The notes: generated by a model from the sequence alone, not told the origin. 44,520 bases of DNA from Sphingomonas paucimobilis NBRC 13935 (GCF_000739895.2 NZ_BBJS01000059.1:1-44520); one strand, 5' to 3'. Shown: positions 1 to 8,655, counted from the first letter of the stretch. Numbers and translations: made by a program.

Positions 1-136
1 CAACTAATACACTCGTCATGGACAAGGCCGATGAAGCATAGCCGCTCAGAGATTGCGGTCCAGCGGCAACAGCGCGTAGGCGTGGCCGTAAAGCCAACCG
101 AGCATAGCCGCTCAGAGATTGCGGTCCAGCGGCAAC
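1..136 (-). CRISPR. End of a CRISPR array, 36-base repeat, 30-base spacers (type II-C-like)
   Basis: Two identical 36-base repeats lie at 35-70 and 101-136, exactly 66 bases apart, with unrelated 30-base spacers at 5-34 and 71-100. Bases 1-4 (CAAC) are the last four bases of a further repeat in perfect phase, so the array continues off the left edge. On the minus strand the repeat begins GTTGCCGCTGGACC and ends GAGCGGCTATGCT. A GTTG start, a -10-like end, 36-base length and 30-base spacers are the known form of type II-C arrays, as in Neisseria, where each repeat carries its own promoter. No repeat is found at the next phase (167-202), so 101-136 is the outermost copy. Cas9, Cas1, Cas2 and tracrRNA are not in the window and would be expected to the left. 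The subtype is inference from repeat form alone. Confidence 0.85.
101..128 (-). promoter_or_regulatory. Candidate promoter embedded in the CRISPR repeat
   Basis: Within the repeat, read on the minus strand, TGGACC (128-123) and TATGCT (106-101) are separated by 16 bases and match the -35 and -10 consensus at four of six positions each. Transcription would start in the adjoining spacer and run leftwards. The same pair occurs in the repeat at 35-70. This arrangement is known for Neisseria type II-C repeats; here it is inference from sequence likeness. Confidence 0.4.
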
Positions 137-198
137 CTCCCCGTGCGAGAGGGCGGCGCATAATGTGTTCTTCGGATTGCTCCCGCGTACCGCCAAAC

Positions 199-232
199 AA
201 AAAGGGCAGGCACTTCGCAGCGCCCGCCCCTT
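199..232 (-). terminator. Rho-independent terminator after lpdA
   Basis: On the minus strand, downstream of the lpdA stop, a roughly 13-pair stem (arms near 220-232 and 204-216, with a few G-U pairs and a GCGA loop) is followed by a run of five T (203-199). It ends the TCA-gene transcript and separates it from the CRISPR array. Confidence 0.8.
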
Positions 233-253
233 TCGTCATCCGGCAAAACCCGA

Positions 254-1648
254 TCAGATATGGATCGGCTTGCCCTGCACCGCCATGGCGGCTTCCTTAA
301 GCGCCTCGGCATGGGTCGGATGCGCGTGGCAGGTATAGGCGATGTCTTCCGACGTCGCGCCGAACTCCATCGCCTGTGCCGCCTGCGCGATCATCGTGCC
401 AGCCAGGCTCGAGATGATCCACACGCCCAGCACGCGGTCCGTCTTGGCGTCGGCGATGACCTTCACGAAGCCGTCGGTGTCGCGGTTGGTCTTGGCGCGG
501 CTGTTCGCCATGAAGGGGAACTTGCCGACCTTGACCTCGCCGCGCTCTTTGGCGGCCTCTTCCGACAGGCCGACACCGGCGATCTCGGGCATGGTGTAAA
601 CGACGCTGGGAATGACATCGTGGTTCACGATGCCGGTCTGGCCAGCAATATTCTCCGCGACCGCGACGCCCTCGTCCTCGGCCTTGTGCGCGAGCATCAG
701 GCCCGGCGCGACGTCGCCGATCGCCCAGATGCCGTCGACATTGGTCGCGAAGTCATGGTCGATCTCGACCTGGCCACGGCCGTTCAGCTTCACGCCCGCC
801 GCTTCGAGGTTGAGCCCATCGGTGTTGGGCTTGCGACCGATCGCGACCAGCACGGCATCGGCCGACAGCGCTTCCGTCACGCCGCCCGCCGCCGGCTCGA
901 CCGACACGGTTGCGCGGTCGCCCTCGATGGTGACGCCGGTCACTTTGGTCGAGGTCTTCAGCTCCATGCCCTGCTTCTTGAACAGCTTGGCCGATTCCTT
1001 GCGGACCTCGCCATCGAAGCCGGGGAGGATCTGGTCGAGATACTCGACCACCGTCACCTTGGCGCCCAGACGCCGCCAGACCGAGCCCAGCTCCAGCCCG
1101 ATCACGCCGCCGCCGATGACGACCAGATGCTCCGGCACCTTGGGCAGCGCCAGCGCGCCGGTCGAGTCGACCACGACCTTCTGATCGATCTCCACACCCG
1201 GCAGCGGGGTCACGACCGATCCGGTCGCGATCACGATGTCACGCGCGGTGACGGTCTGGTCACCGACCTTGACCGTGCTCGAATCCTGGAACGCCGCCTT
1301 GCCCTTCAGCCAAGTGACCTTGTTCTTCTTGAAGAGATATTCGATGCCGCCGGTCAGCTCGCCGACCGCCTTGGCCTTTTCGGCATGCATCTGGTCGAGG
1401 TTGAGCTTGGCCCCCTCGATCTCGACGCCGAACTTGGCAAGCGCGCCGTGGCTCGCTTCCTCGAACAGCTCGGAGGCGTGCAGCAGCGCCTTGGACGGGA
1501 TGCAGCCGACATTAAGGCAGGTGCCGCCCAGCGTCTCGCGCGCTTCGGCGCATGCGGTCTTCAGGCCCAGCTGCGCCGCGCGGATCGCCGCGACATAGCC
1601 GCCGGGGCCAGCGCCGATCACCAGGACGTCATAGTCATACTCAGCCAT
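254..1648 (-). CDS. lpdA: Dihydrolipoyl dehydrogenase (E3)
   Basis: Flavoprotein that reoxidises the dihydrolipoyl arms of 2-oxoacid dehydrogenase complexes with NAD+. The 464-residue protein has the FAD motif GAGPGG at 12-17, the redox disulfide in GGTCLNVGCIPSK (Cys44, Cys49), an NAD-binding GGGVIG segment near the middle, and the C-terminal CHAHPTHAE signature with the His-Glu pair. Length is normal for the family. The ATG at 1648 is chosen because GGGAGAG lies just upstream and the family starts directly before the FAD fold; a longer open frame to 1705 adds 19 residues unlike the family. It is last in the order mdh-sucD-sucA-sucB-lpdA, so it most likely serves the 2-oxoglutarate dehydrogenase complex. 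Identification is firm; whether it is shared with pyruvate dehydrogenase cannot be seen here. Confidence 0.97.
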   Translation of the reverse strand: MAEYDYDVLVIGAGPGGYVAAIRAAQLGLKTACAEARETLGGTCLNVGCIPSKALLHASELFEEASHGALAKFGVEIEGAKLNLDQMHAEKAKAVGELTGGIEYLFKKNKVTWLKGKAAFQDSSTVKVGDQTVTARDIVIATGSVVTPLPGVEIDQKVVVDSTGALALPKVPEHLVVIGGGVIGLELGSVWRRLGAKVTVVEYLDQILPGFDGEVRKESAKLFKKQGMELKTSTKVTGVTIEGDRATVSVEPAAGGVTEALSADAVLVAIGRKPNTDGLNLEAAGVKLNGRGQVEIDHDFATNVDGIWAIGDVAPGLMLAHKAEDEGVAVAENIAGQTGIVNHDVIPSVVYTMPEIAGVGLSEEAAKERGEVKVGKFPFMANSRAKTNRDTDGFVKVIADAKTDRVLGVWIISSLAGTMIAQAAQAMEFGATSEDIAYTCHAHPTHAEALKEAAMAVQGKPIHI

Positions 1649-1714
1649 TTGTCTCTCCCGTTCCCCGGCGTTCGGGGTCCAGCCTGCGGGCGCACCCGCC
1701 TTCATACAGCAATA

Positions 1715-1742
1715 ACGGACCCTCGCCGGTGCAAGGGTCCGT
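1715..1742 (-). other. Hairpin between sucB and lpdA
   Basis: A perfect 9-pair stem (1715-1723 with 1734-1742) and 10-base loop lies just after the sucB stop. On the minus strand it is followed by TTATTGC rather than a full T run. It could be a weak terminator or an RNA-stabilising hairpin that tunes lpdA relative to sucAB. Confidence 0.55.
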
Positions 1743-1758
1743 ATAGGTCACAAACCGA

Positions 1759-2985
<1,227 letters not shown>

Positions 2986-3000
2986 TTCCATTTCCTCCGC

Positions 3001-3086
3001 CCGGCCTTGGGGCCGGGGCTCTTACGCGGGCGGGCAAAGCGCCCGCGCCAGATTTCATCCCTCCCCGGCTCCGCGAAGAGCCGGGG
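3001..3086. repeat. Three consecutive hairpins in the sucA-sucB gap
   Basis: Three palindromes follow each other: 3001-3016 (CCGGCC/GGCCGG), 3025-3047 (CGCGGGC/GCCCGCG) and 3063-3086 (9-pair arms CCCCGGCTC/GAGCCGGGG). None is followed by a T run on the minus strand, so read-through from sucA to sucB is expected. They look like REP-type or RNA-stabilising elements. Confidence 0.6.
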
Positions 3087-3098
3087 CATTCGTCAGTT

Positions 3099-6080
3099 TC
3101 AGTCCGCGGCGGCCGTGGTCGGCTTGGCGGTGGTGTTGCTGCCCTCGGCGCGCGTCCGGCGGATTTCGTCGCGGACATTGTGGCCCAGCGCATCGGCGAC
3201 CAGCGCACCCTGCTCGGCGGTGTGGCGCTTCATCAGGCCGGTGGCGGGCGATGCCGCCGCCGCACGACCCGCATAGCGCGCCCGCTTCACCGACGCCCCG
3301 GCTTCGGCCAGCGCTTCCTCGATCAGCGGCTCGACGAAGAACCAGTAACCGTTGTTCTTCGGCTCTTCCTGCGCCCAGACCACGTCCTGCAGGTTCGGCA
3401 TCCGCGCGATCCGCTTGGCGAGCGCGTCGCTCGGGAACGGATAGAGCTGCTCGACGCGCACGATCTGGGTCGTGGTGTCGCCCGCCGCGTCGCGTGCCTC
3501 GATCAGGTCATAGGCGACCTTGCCGGTGCACAGGACCAGACGCGTCGTCGCCTCGTCGGCAGCGCCGTTGGTGTCCGACAACAGGCGGCGGAAGTGGCTC
3601 TCGCCCTGGAAGTCCTCGGCCTTCGACACCGCCAGCTTGTGACGCAGCAGCGACTTGGGCGTGAAGACGATCAGCGGCTTGCGGAAGTTACGGTGCATCT
3701 GGCGGCGCAACAGGTGGAAATAGTTGGCCGGGGTGGTGCAGTTCGCAACCTGGATATTATCGTTGGCGCAGGACTGGAGGAAGCGCTCGGGACGTGCCGA
3801 CGAGTGCTCCGGCCCCTGCCCTTCATAGCCATGCGGCAGCAGCATCACGAGGCCGTTGGCGCGGAGCCACTTGGATTCGCCCGACGTGATGAACTGGTCG
3901 ATCATGATCTGCGCGCCGTTGACGAAGTCGCCGAACTGCGCCTCCCACAGCACCAAAGTCTTCGGATCGGCGAGCGCATAGCCATATTCGAAGCCCAGCA
4001 CGCCATACTCAGACAGCGGGCTGTCCAGCACCTCGAAGCTGCCATGCTCGACGGTCTTGAGCGGCACGTACTTGTGCTCGTCGGTCTGGTCGACCCAGAC
4101 CGCGTGACGCTGCGAGAAGGTGCCGCGACCCGAATCCTGGCCCGACAGGCGCACGCCGTATCCTTCCGACAGCAGCGAGCCGAAGGCCAAGGCCTCGCCG
4201 GTCGCCCAGTCGAAATTCTCGGACGTAGCGAACATCTGCCGCTTGGCATCGAGCACGCGGTTCAGCGTCTTGTGGACCTGCAAGCCTTCCGGAATCGTGG
4301 TCAGCGTGCGGCCGATCGCGTCGAACAGCTTCTTATCGAGGCCGGTCTCCACGTTGCGGCGGCCCTGATCGGTCTCCTTCGGTGCCGACAGGCCCGACCA
4401 GCGACCGGCGAACCAGTCGGCCTTGTTGGGCTTGTAGCTCGCGCCCGCCTCGAACTCGCCTTCGCAGCGCGTGATATACTGCTTGATGTTCTCGTCGACC
4501 CAGGCCTGATCGACCACGCCCTCGGCGACGAGGCGCTTCGCATAAGTCTCGGCGACACCGGGGTGCGAGCGGATCTTGTTGTACATCAGCGGCTGGGTGA
4601 AGCCCGGCTCGTCGCCCTCGTTATGACCGAAGCGGCGATAGCACCACATGTCGATCACGATGTCGCGGTGGAACTTCTGGCGGAACTCGATCGCCATCTT
4701 GGTGGCGAAGGTCACCGCCTCGGGATCGTCGCCATTGACGTGGAAGACCGGCGCCTGGACGCCCTTGGCCACATCCGACGGATAGGGCGAGGAGCGCGCG
4801 AACTGCGGGCTGGTGGTGAAGCCCACCTGGTTGTTGATGATGAAGTGGACGCAGCCGCCCGTGTTGTAGCCACGGATGCCGGAGAAGCCGAGGCACTCCC
4901 ACACGATGCCCTGGCCCGCGAACGCCGCGTCGCCATGGATCAGCACCGGCACCGAGGCCGCGTGATCGGTCAGGTCGCCCGCGATCGTCTGGATCGCGCG
5001 GGTCTTGCCCAGCACGACCGGGTTCACCGCCTCGAGGTGCGAGGGGTTGGCGACCAGCGACATATGGACCTTGTGGCCGTCGAACTCGCGGTCGGTCGAG
5101 GTGCCGAGGTGGTACTTCACGTCGCCCGAACCGCCGATGTCATCGGGGTTGGCCGAACCACCGGCGAATTCGTGGAAGATCACGCGCAGCGGCTTGGCCA
5201 TGACGTTGGCCAGCACGTTCAGACGGCCGCGATGCGCCATGCCGAACACGATCTCGCGCACTCCCATCTGGCCACCGTACTTGATGACCGATTCCAGCGC
5301 GGGGATCATCGACTCGCCGCCGTCCAGGCCGAAGCGCTTGGTGCCGACGTACTTCTTGCCGAGGAACTTTTCCCACTGCTCGGCCTCGATGACCTTGTTC
5401 AGGATGGCCTTCTTGCCATCGACGGTGAACTCGATCGCCTTGTCCTGGCCTTCCATCCGGTCCTGGAGGAAGCGGCGCTCCTCCACATCCGCGATGTGCA
5501 TATATTCCAGGCCGACATTGCCGCAGTAATTCTTACGCAGCGTATCGACCAGCTCGCGAACGGTCGCCCATTCGAAGCCCATCGTGCCGCCCAGATAGAC
5601 CTTGCGGTCGATATCGGCGTCGGTGAAGCCGTGATATTCGGTCTTCAGATCTTCCGGAAGCTCACGCAGGCCAGACAGACCGAGCGGGTCGAGATTGGCA
5701 GCAAGATGGCCGCGCACCCGGTAGGTGCGGATCAGCATCTGCGCGCGGATCGCGTCGCCCGCCGCCTTGACGATATCGGCGGTCGAGGGGGCTGCGGCCG
5801 CAGCGGCCGCCGGAGCGGGCTTGCCACCCTTGGCGGGCTTGGGGGCCGGTTCCATCTGGGTCGGATCGAGGCCCGCCGTCAGATCGTCGGTCGAGGTCAG
5901 CGGCCAGCGCTTGTTCTGCCAGCTCGGCGCGCCCACGCCCTGCTCCAGGCCGTCGAAAAAGCTGCGCCAGCCGGCATCGACCGACGACGAGTCAGCCTGA
6001 TACTTGGCATAGAGCGCTTCGATGAAGGCGGGGCTGACGCCCGCCGCGATGTCGCTGAAATCCTGGCCTTCGTAGCCCAT
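3099..6080 (-). CDS. sucA: 2-oxoglutarate dehydrogenase E1 component
   Basis: Thiamine-diphosphate enzyme that decarboxylates 2-oxoglutarate and succinylates the lipoyl group of SucB in the TCA cycle. The 993-residue protein has the N-terminal E1 segment that docks to E2 (ALYAKYQADSSSVDAGWRSFF), an Ala/Pro-rich linker about 80-105, the transketolase-like core with FGMAHRGRLN, the ThDP/metal region HGDAAFAGQG followed by INNQVGFTT, and the C-terminal pyrimidine-binding half with PHGYEGQGPEHSS. Length and domain order are normal. The ATG at 6080 is chosen because AGGAAG lies 7 bases upstream and the family begins there; the open frame extends to 6173 through a palindromic repeat, which is not coding. 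It sits between sucD and sucB on one strand. Confidence 0.98.
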   Translation of the reverse strand: MGYEGQDFSDIAAGVSPAFIEALYAKYQADSSSVDAGWRSFFDGLEQGVGAPSWQNKRWPLTSTDDLTAGLDPTQMEPAPKPAKGGKPAPAAAAAAAPSTADIVKAAGDAIRAQMLIRTYRVRGHLAANLDPLGLSGLRELPEDLKTEYHGFTDADIDRKVYLGGTMGFEWATVRELVDTLRKNYCGNVGLEYMHIADVEERRFLQDRMEGQDKAIEFTVDGKKAILNKVIEAEQWEKFLGKKYVGTKRFGLDGGESMIPALESVIKYGGQMGVREIVFGMAHRGRLNVLANVMAKPLRVIFHEFAGGSANPDDIGGSGDVKYHLGTSTDREFDGHKVHMSLVANPSHLEAVNPVVLGKTRAIQTIAGDLTDHAASVPVLIHGDAAFAGQGIVWECLGFSGIRGYNTGGCVHFIINNQVGFTTSPQFARSSPYPSDVAKGVQAPVFHVNGDDPEAVTFATKMAIEFRQKFHRDIVIDMWCYRRFGHNEGDEPGFTQPLMYNKIRSHPGVAETYAKRLVAEGVVDQAWVDENIKQYITRCEGEFEAGASYKPNKADWFAGRWSGLSAPKETDQGRRNVETGLDKKLFDAIGRTLTTIPEGLQVHKTLNRVLDAKRQMFATSENFDWATGEALAFGSLLSEGYGVRLSGQDSGRGTFSQRHAVWVDQTDEHKYVPLKTVEHGSFEVLDSPLSEYGVLGFEYGYALADPKTLVLWEAQFGDFVNGAQIMIDQFITSGESKWLRANGLVMLLPHGYEGQGPEHSSARPERFLQSCANDNIQVANCTTPANYFHLLRRQMHRNFRKPLIVFTPKSLLRHKLAVSKAEDFQGESHFRRLLSDTNGAADEATTRLVLCTGKVAYDLIEARDAAGDTTTQIVRVEQLYPFPSDALAKRIARMPNLQDVVWAQEEPKNNGYWFFVEPLIEEALAEAGASVKRARYAGRAAAASPATGLMKRHTAEQGALVADALGHNVRDEIRRTRAEGSNTTAKPTTAAAD

Positions 6081-6119
6081 GAGACGCTTCCTCGACCGCC
6101 CGTCTTCTTCATGATCGCC

Positions 6120-6197
6120 ACCCCGGCACATCCGCCTAGGGTCCGCAGCCGCGAGCGGCCCGCCTGCCGCCACGGACCCCGGCGGGTGTGCCGGGGT
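6120..6197. repeat. Nested palindrome between sucD and sucA
   Basis: Outer arms 6120-6136 and 6181-6197 are complementary at 16 of 17 positions. Inside them GGGTCCG and CGGACCC form a second pair and GCCGCGAGCGGC a third. The 78 bases would fold into a long branched stem. No T run follows. It resembles an intergenic REP-type element. Confidence 0.65.
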
Positions 6198-6210
6198 GAC
6201 GCGATACGCC

Positions 6211-7095
6211 TTACTTGTTCAGCACCGACAACAGGGTCGAGCCGAGCTCCGACGGGCTGGCCGCGACCTTGATCCCGGCCGCTTCCATCGCCGCAATCTT
6301 GTCCTCGGCGCCGCCCTGGCCGCCCGACACGATCGCACCGGCATGGCCCATGCGACGGCCCGGAGGCGCGGTGCGGCCCGCGATGAATCCGGCCATCGGC
6401 TTCGAACGGCCGCGCTTGGCCTCGTCACGCAGGAACTGCGCGGCTTCTTCTTCGGCCGAGCCGCCGATCTCGCCGATCATGATGATCGACTGGGTTTCGT
6501 CGTCGGCCAGGAACAACTCCAGCACGTCGATGAAGTTGGTGCCGTTGACAGGGTCGCCGCCGATGCCGACCGCGGTCGTCTGACCCAGGCCCGCATTCGA
6601 GGTCTGGAACACCGCCTCATAGGTCAGGGTTCCCGAGCGCGACACGACGCCGACCGAGCCCTTCTTGAAGATCGAACCCGGCATGATGCCGATCTTGCAC
6701 TCGCCCGGCGTCAGCACGCCCGGGCAGTTCGGACCGATCAGCCGCGACTTCGAACCCGACAGGGCGCGCTTCACCTTGACCATGTCGAGGACCGGAATGC
6801 CTTCCGTGATCGCCACGATCAGCGGGATTTCGGCGTCGATCGCTTCCAGGATCGAGTCGGCCGCGAAGGGCGGCGGCACGTAGATGACCGACGCGTCGGC
6901 GCCCGTCTTCGACTTGGCTTCGGCGACGGTGTTGAAGACCGGCAGGCCGATATGCTGGGTGCCGCCCTTGCCCGGCGTCACGCCGCCGACCATCTGCGTG
7001 CCGTACGCCAGCGCCTGCTGGGTGTGGAACGTGCCGGTTTCACCCGTCATGCCCTGGGTGATGACCTTGGTGTTCTTGTTGACGAGGATGCTCAT
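6211..7095 (-). CDS. sucD: Succinyl-CoA ligase (ADP-forming), alpha subunit
   Basis: Alpha subunit of succinyl-CoA synthetase; it binds CoA and carries the phosphohistidine while succinyl-CoA is converted to succinate with formation of a nucleoside triphosphate. The 294-residue protein starts MSILVNKNTKVITQGMTG, has the CoA-binding TFHTQQAL region, the GPNCPGVLTPGECKIGIMP segment and the active His in GHAGAIVSGGQG near residue 251. Length is normal. The ATG at 7095 is preceded by GGAAG; the longer frame to 7170 runs into a palindromic repeat. The beta subunit gene sucC, usually directly upstream, is not here: a GIY-YIG gene and mdh occupy that place. SucC must be elsewhere for a working enzyme. 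Confidence 0.97.
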   Translation of the reverse strand: MSILVNKNTKVITQGMTGETGTFHTQQALAYGTQMVGGVTPGKGGTQHIGLPVFNTVAEAKSKTGADASVIYVPPPFAADSILEAIDAEIPLIVAITEGIPVLDMVKVKRALSGSKSRLIGPNCPGVLTPGECKIGIMPGSIFKKGSVGVVSRSGTLTYEAVFQTSNAGLGQTTAVGIGGDPVNGTNFIDVLELFLADDETQSIIMIGEIGGSAEEEAAQFLRDEAKRGRSKPMAGFIAGRTAPPGRRMGHAGAIVSGGQGGAEDKIAAMEAAGIKVAASPSELGSTLLSVLNK

Positions 7096-7114
7096 TTTAG
7101 CTTCCAACTCCATT

Positions 7115-7168
7115 GCGTCCCCGCGGAGGCGGGGACCCAGTACTGGGCTCCCGCCTTCGCGGGAGCAC
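7115..7168 (+). repeat. Paired-palindrome repeat, copy 1 (inverted partner of 7481-7534)
   Basis: Two palindromes, built on GTCCCCGCGGAGGCGGGGAC and GCTCCCGCCTTCGCGGGAGC, are joined by the small palindrome CCCAGTACTGGG. The reverse complement of 7481-7534 matches this copy at 50 of 54 positions, so the two copies are inverted around the GIY-YIG gene. The structure is like REP/BIME elements. Confidence 0.9.
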
Positions 7169-7176
7169 ACGATCGC

Positions 7177-7467
7177 TCAAAACAATGACTCGTACAGGTC
7201 GAGCCAATCCGGGTTCTTCTCTTCGATCAGTCGCAGCTTCCAGCCCCGGTTCCATTTCTTGAGTTGGCGTTCGCGAAGTCGCGCGCCGTCCAGTTCATCA
7301 TGGGCTTCGTACCAGACCAGAAACCTGCAACCGTATTTCTTGGTGAACCCGTCGATCAGGGCGTTGCGGTGTTGATAGGCCCGCTTCGCAAGATCGCTGG
7401 TGACACCGATATATATCGTTCCATTCAGTCGGCTCGCCATGATGTAGACGTAGCCGGCTTTCGTCAC
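7177..7467 (-). CDS. Small GIY-YIG endonuclease-domain protein (COG2827-like)
   Basis: Stand-alone nuclease-fold protein of 96 residues. Seen: YVYIM (residues 6-10) and YIGVTSDLAKR (19-29), which are the GIY and YIG motifs with the conserved Arg29, then His33, and a metal-binding Glu66 in LRERQLKKW. All catalytic positions of the family appear intact. The GTG at 7467 is chosen because G-rich RBS-like sequence precedes it and the upstream continuation is encoded by the palindromic repeat. It interrupts the mdh-sucD order and is bracketed by inverted copies of a paired palindrome. Its cellular role is unknown; small COG2827 proteins are predicted nucleases. The flanking repeats suggest mobility or a role in repeat processing, which is inference. 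Confidence 0.85.
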   Translation of the reverse strand: MTKAGYVYIMASRLNGTIYIGVTSDLAKRAYQHRNALIDGFTKKYGCRFLVWYEAHDELDGARLRERQLKKWNRGWKLRLIEEKNPDWLDLYESLF

Positions 7468-7480
7468 CCCTCGCCCCCTT

Positions 7481-7534
7481 GTGCTCCCGCGAAGGCGGGA
7501 GCCCAGTATTGGGTCCCCGCCTTCGCGGGAACAC
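7481..7534 (-). repeat. Paired-palindrome repeat, copy 2 (inverted)
   Basis: Same element as 7115-7168 in inverse orientation: GCTCCCGCGAAGGCGGGAGC, then CCCAGTATTGGG, then a GTCCCCGCC/GGCGGGAAC-type palindrome. Four mismatches in 54 separate the copies. It lies 14 bases before the GIY-YIG start and 21 bases beyond the mdh stop. Confidence 0.9.
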
Positions 7535-7555
7535 AAGGGAGTTCAGGACGCAATC

Positions 7556-8518
7556 TTACGCCAGGCTCTCGTCGATGCCCTTGCAGGCCACGAGGAGTTC
7601 CTTGACCGCGTCGACCGAGACCTGAAGGTTCGCCTTCGCCTCGTCCGACAGCTTGACCTCGACGACCTTCTCAACGCCGCCGGCGCCGATCACGACGGGC
7701 ACGCCGACATAGAGGTTGTCGATGCCATATTCACCCGACAGGTGGGCCGCCGCCGGCAGGATGCGCTTCTGGTCGTACAGATACGCCTCGGCCATCGCGA
7801 TGCCGCTGGTCGCGGGCGCATAGAAAGCCGAGCCGGTCTTGAGCAGCGCGACGATCTCGCCGCCGCCGCCGCGCGTGCGCTTGACGATCTCCTCGACCTT
7901 TTCCTTGGTCGAGAAGCCCATCTCGATCAGGTCGCTGACCGGAATGCCGCTGACGGTCGAATATTCGAGGACCGGGACCATGGTGTCGCCGTGGCCGCCG
8001 AGCACGAAGGTGTTCACGTCCTTCACCGACACGCCGAACTCTTCGGCGAGGAAGTGGCTGAAGCGCGCCGAGTCGAGCACGCCCGCCATGCCGACGACCT
8101 TGTTCGCCGGGAGCCCCGAGAATTCGCGCAGCGCCCAGACCATCGCGTCGAGCGGGTTGGTGATGCAGATGACGAACGCGTCGGGGGCGTTGTTCTTGAT
8201 GCCCTCACCGACCGCCTTCATCACCTTCAGGTTGATGCCGAGCAGGTCGTCACGGCTCATGCCGGGCTTGCGCGCGACACCGGCGGTGACGATGATAACA
8301 TCGGCGCCCGCAATGTCGGCGTAATCGTTGGAACCCTTGATGTTCGCGTCGAAGCCTTCGACCGGGCCGCACTGCGACAGGTCGAGCGCCTTGCCCTGGG
8401 GCACGCCCTCGACAACGTCGAACAGGACGATGTCGCCCAGCCCCTTGAGCGCGGCGAGGTGCGCGAGCGTACCGCCGATATTACCGGCGCCGATCAGCGC
8501 GATCTTCTTGCGAGCCAT
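7556..8518 (-). CDS. mdh: Malate dehydrogenase (NAD, LDH-like type)
   Basis: Oxidises malate to oxaloacetate with NAD+ in the cytoplasmic TCA cycle. The 320-residue protein has the NAD motif GAGNIGG at 10-16, the substrate arginine in AGVARKPGMSRDDLL, the ITNPLDAMV strand, and the catalytic histidine in VLGGHGDTMVP. This is the LDH-like malate dehydrogenase common in alphaproteobacteria. The ATG at 8518 is preceded by AGGATTGGA; the frame extends 13 codons further up without family likeness. It is first in the minus-strand run mdh-(GIY-YIG)-sucD-sucA-sucB-lpdA and follows zapE by 127 bases that include an AT-rich stretch, so a promoter here is likely. Confidence 0.97.
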   Translation of the reverse strand: MARKKIALIGAGNIGGTLAHLAALKGLGDIVLFDVVEGVPQGKALDLSQCGPVEGFDANIKGSNDYADIAGADVIIVTAGVARKPGMSRDDLLGINLKVMKAVGEGIKNNAPDAFVICITNPLDAMVWALREFSGLPANKVVGMAGVLDSARFSHFLAEEFGVSVKDVNTFVLGGHGDTMVPVLEYSTVSGIPVSDLIEMGFSTKEKVEEIVKRTRGGGGEIVALLKTGSAFYAPATSGIAMAEAYLYDQKRILPAAAHLSGEYGIDNLYVGVPVVIGAGGVEKVVEVKLSDEAKANLQVSVDAVKELLVACKGIDESLA

Positions 8519-8584
8519 TCCAATCCTACTCCGTAGTGGACGTACGTGATTGGTCACGCGGCCTACGCCTATTGCGGCGTCGGG

Positions 8585-8655
8585 GCAACCGTTAATCCAC
8601 AGAGTTTAAGATTTTAAACGATAATAGTTCGCAAGTGCATTAAGCTCAGTTTAAG
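8585..8655 (-). promoter_or_regulatory. AT-rich probable promoter region for mdh
   Basis: The 70 bases between zapE and mdh are markedly AT-rich for this GC-rich genome. On the minus strand they include TATTAT, five of six matches to a -10 box, and a TTTAAAATCTTAAAC stretch, but no convincing -35 box. It is the most likely start of the mdh-to-lpdA transcript. Confidence 0.35.

Noticed and set aside
137..198. Possible tracrRNA or leader beside the array
   Set aside because: No anti-repeat match was seen in these bases, and the lpdA terminator follows at once.
167..202. A possible degenerate terminal CRISPR repeat at the next phase
   Set aside because: Only a short GATTGC and scattered bases agree and the phase is wrong; not more than chance.
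31..300. An open frame across the first 300 bases, including the 36-base repeats
   Set aside because: It is the translation of CRISPR repeats, spacers and the lpdA terminator; no family likeness and no RBS.
3180..6272. Very long open frame on the plus strand opposite sucA (about 1030 codons)
   Set aside because: High-GC codon use keeps the opposite strand open; the translation is Arg/His/Asp-rich low-complexity sequence without domains. The same applies to long frames opposite lpdA, sucB, mutase, pccB, sdhA and others.
7481..7536. An N-terminal extension of the GIY-YIG protein (and similarly of SucD) encoded by the palindromic repeat
   Set aside because: The repeat translates to a CSREGG-RLRG type peptide at both places because the repeat is shared; family starts lie further down.
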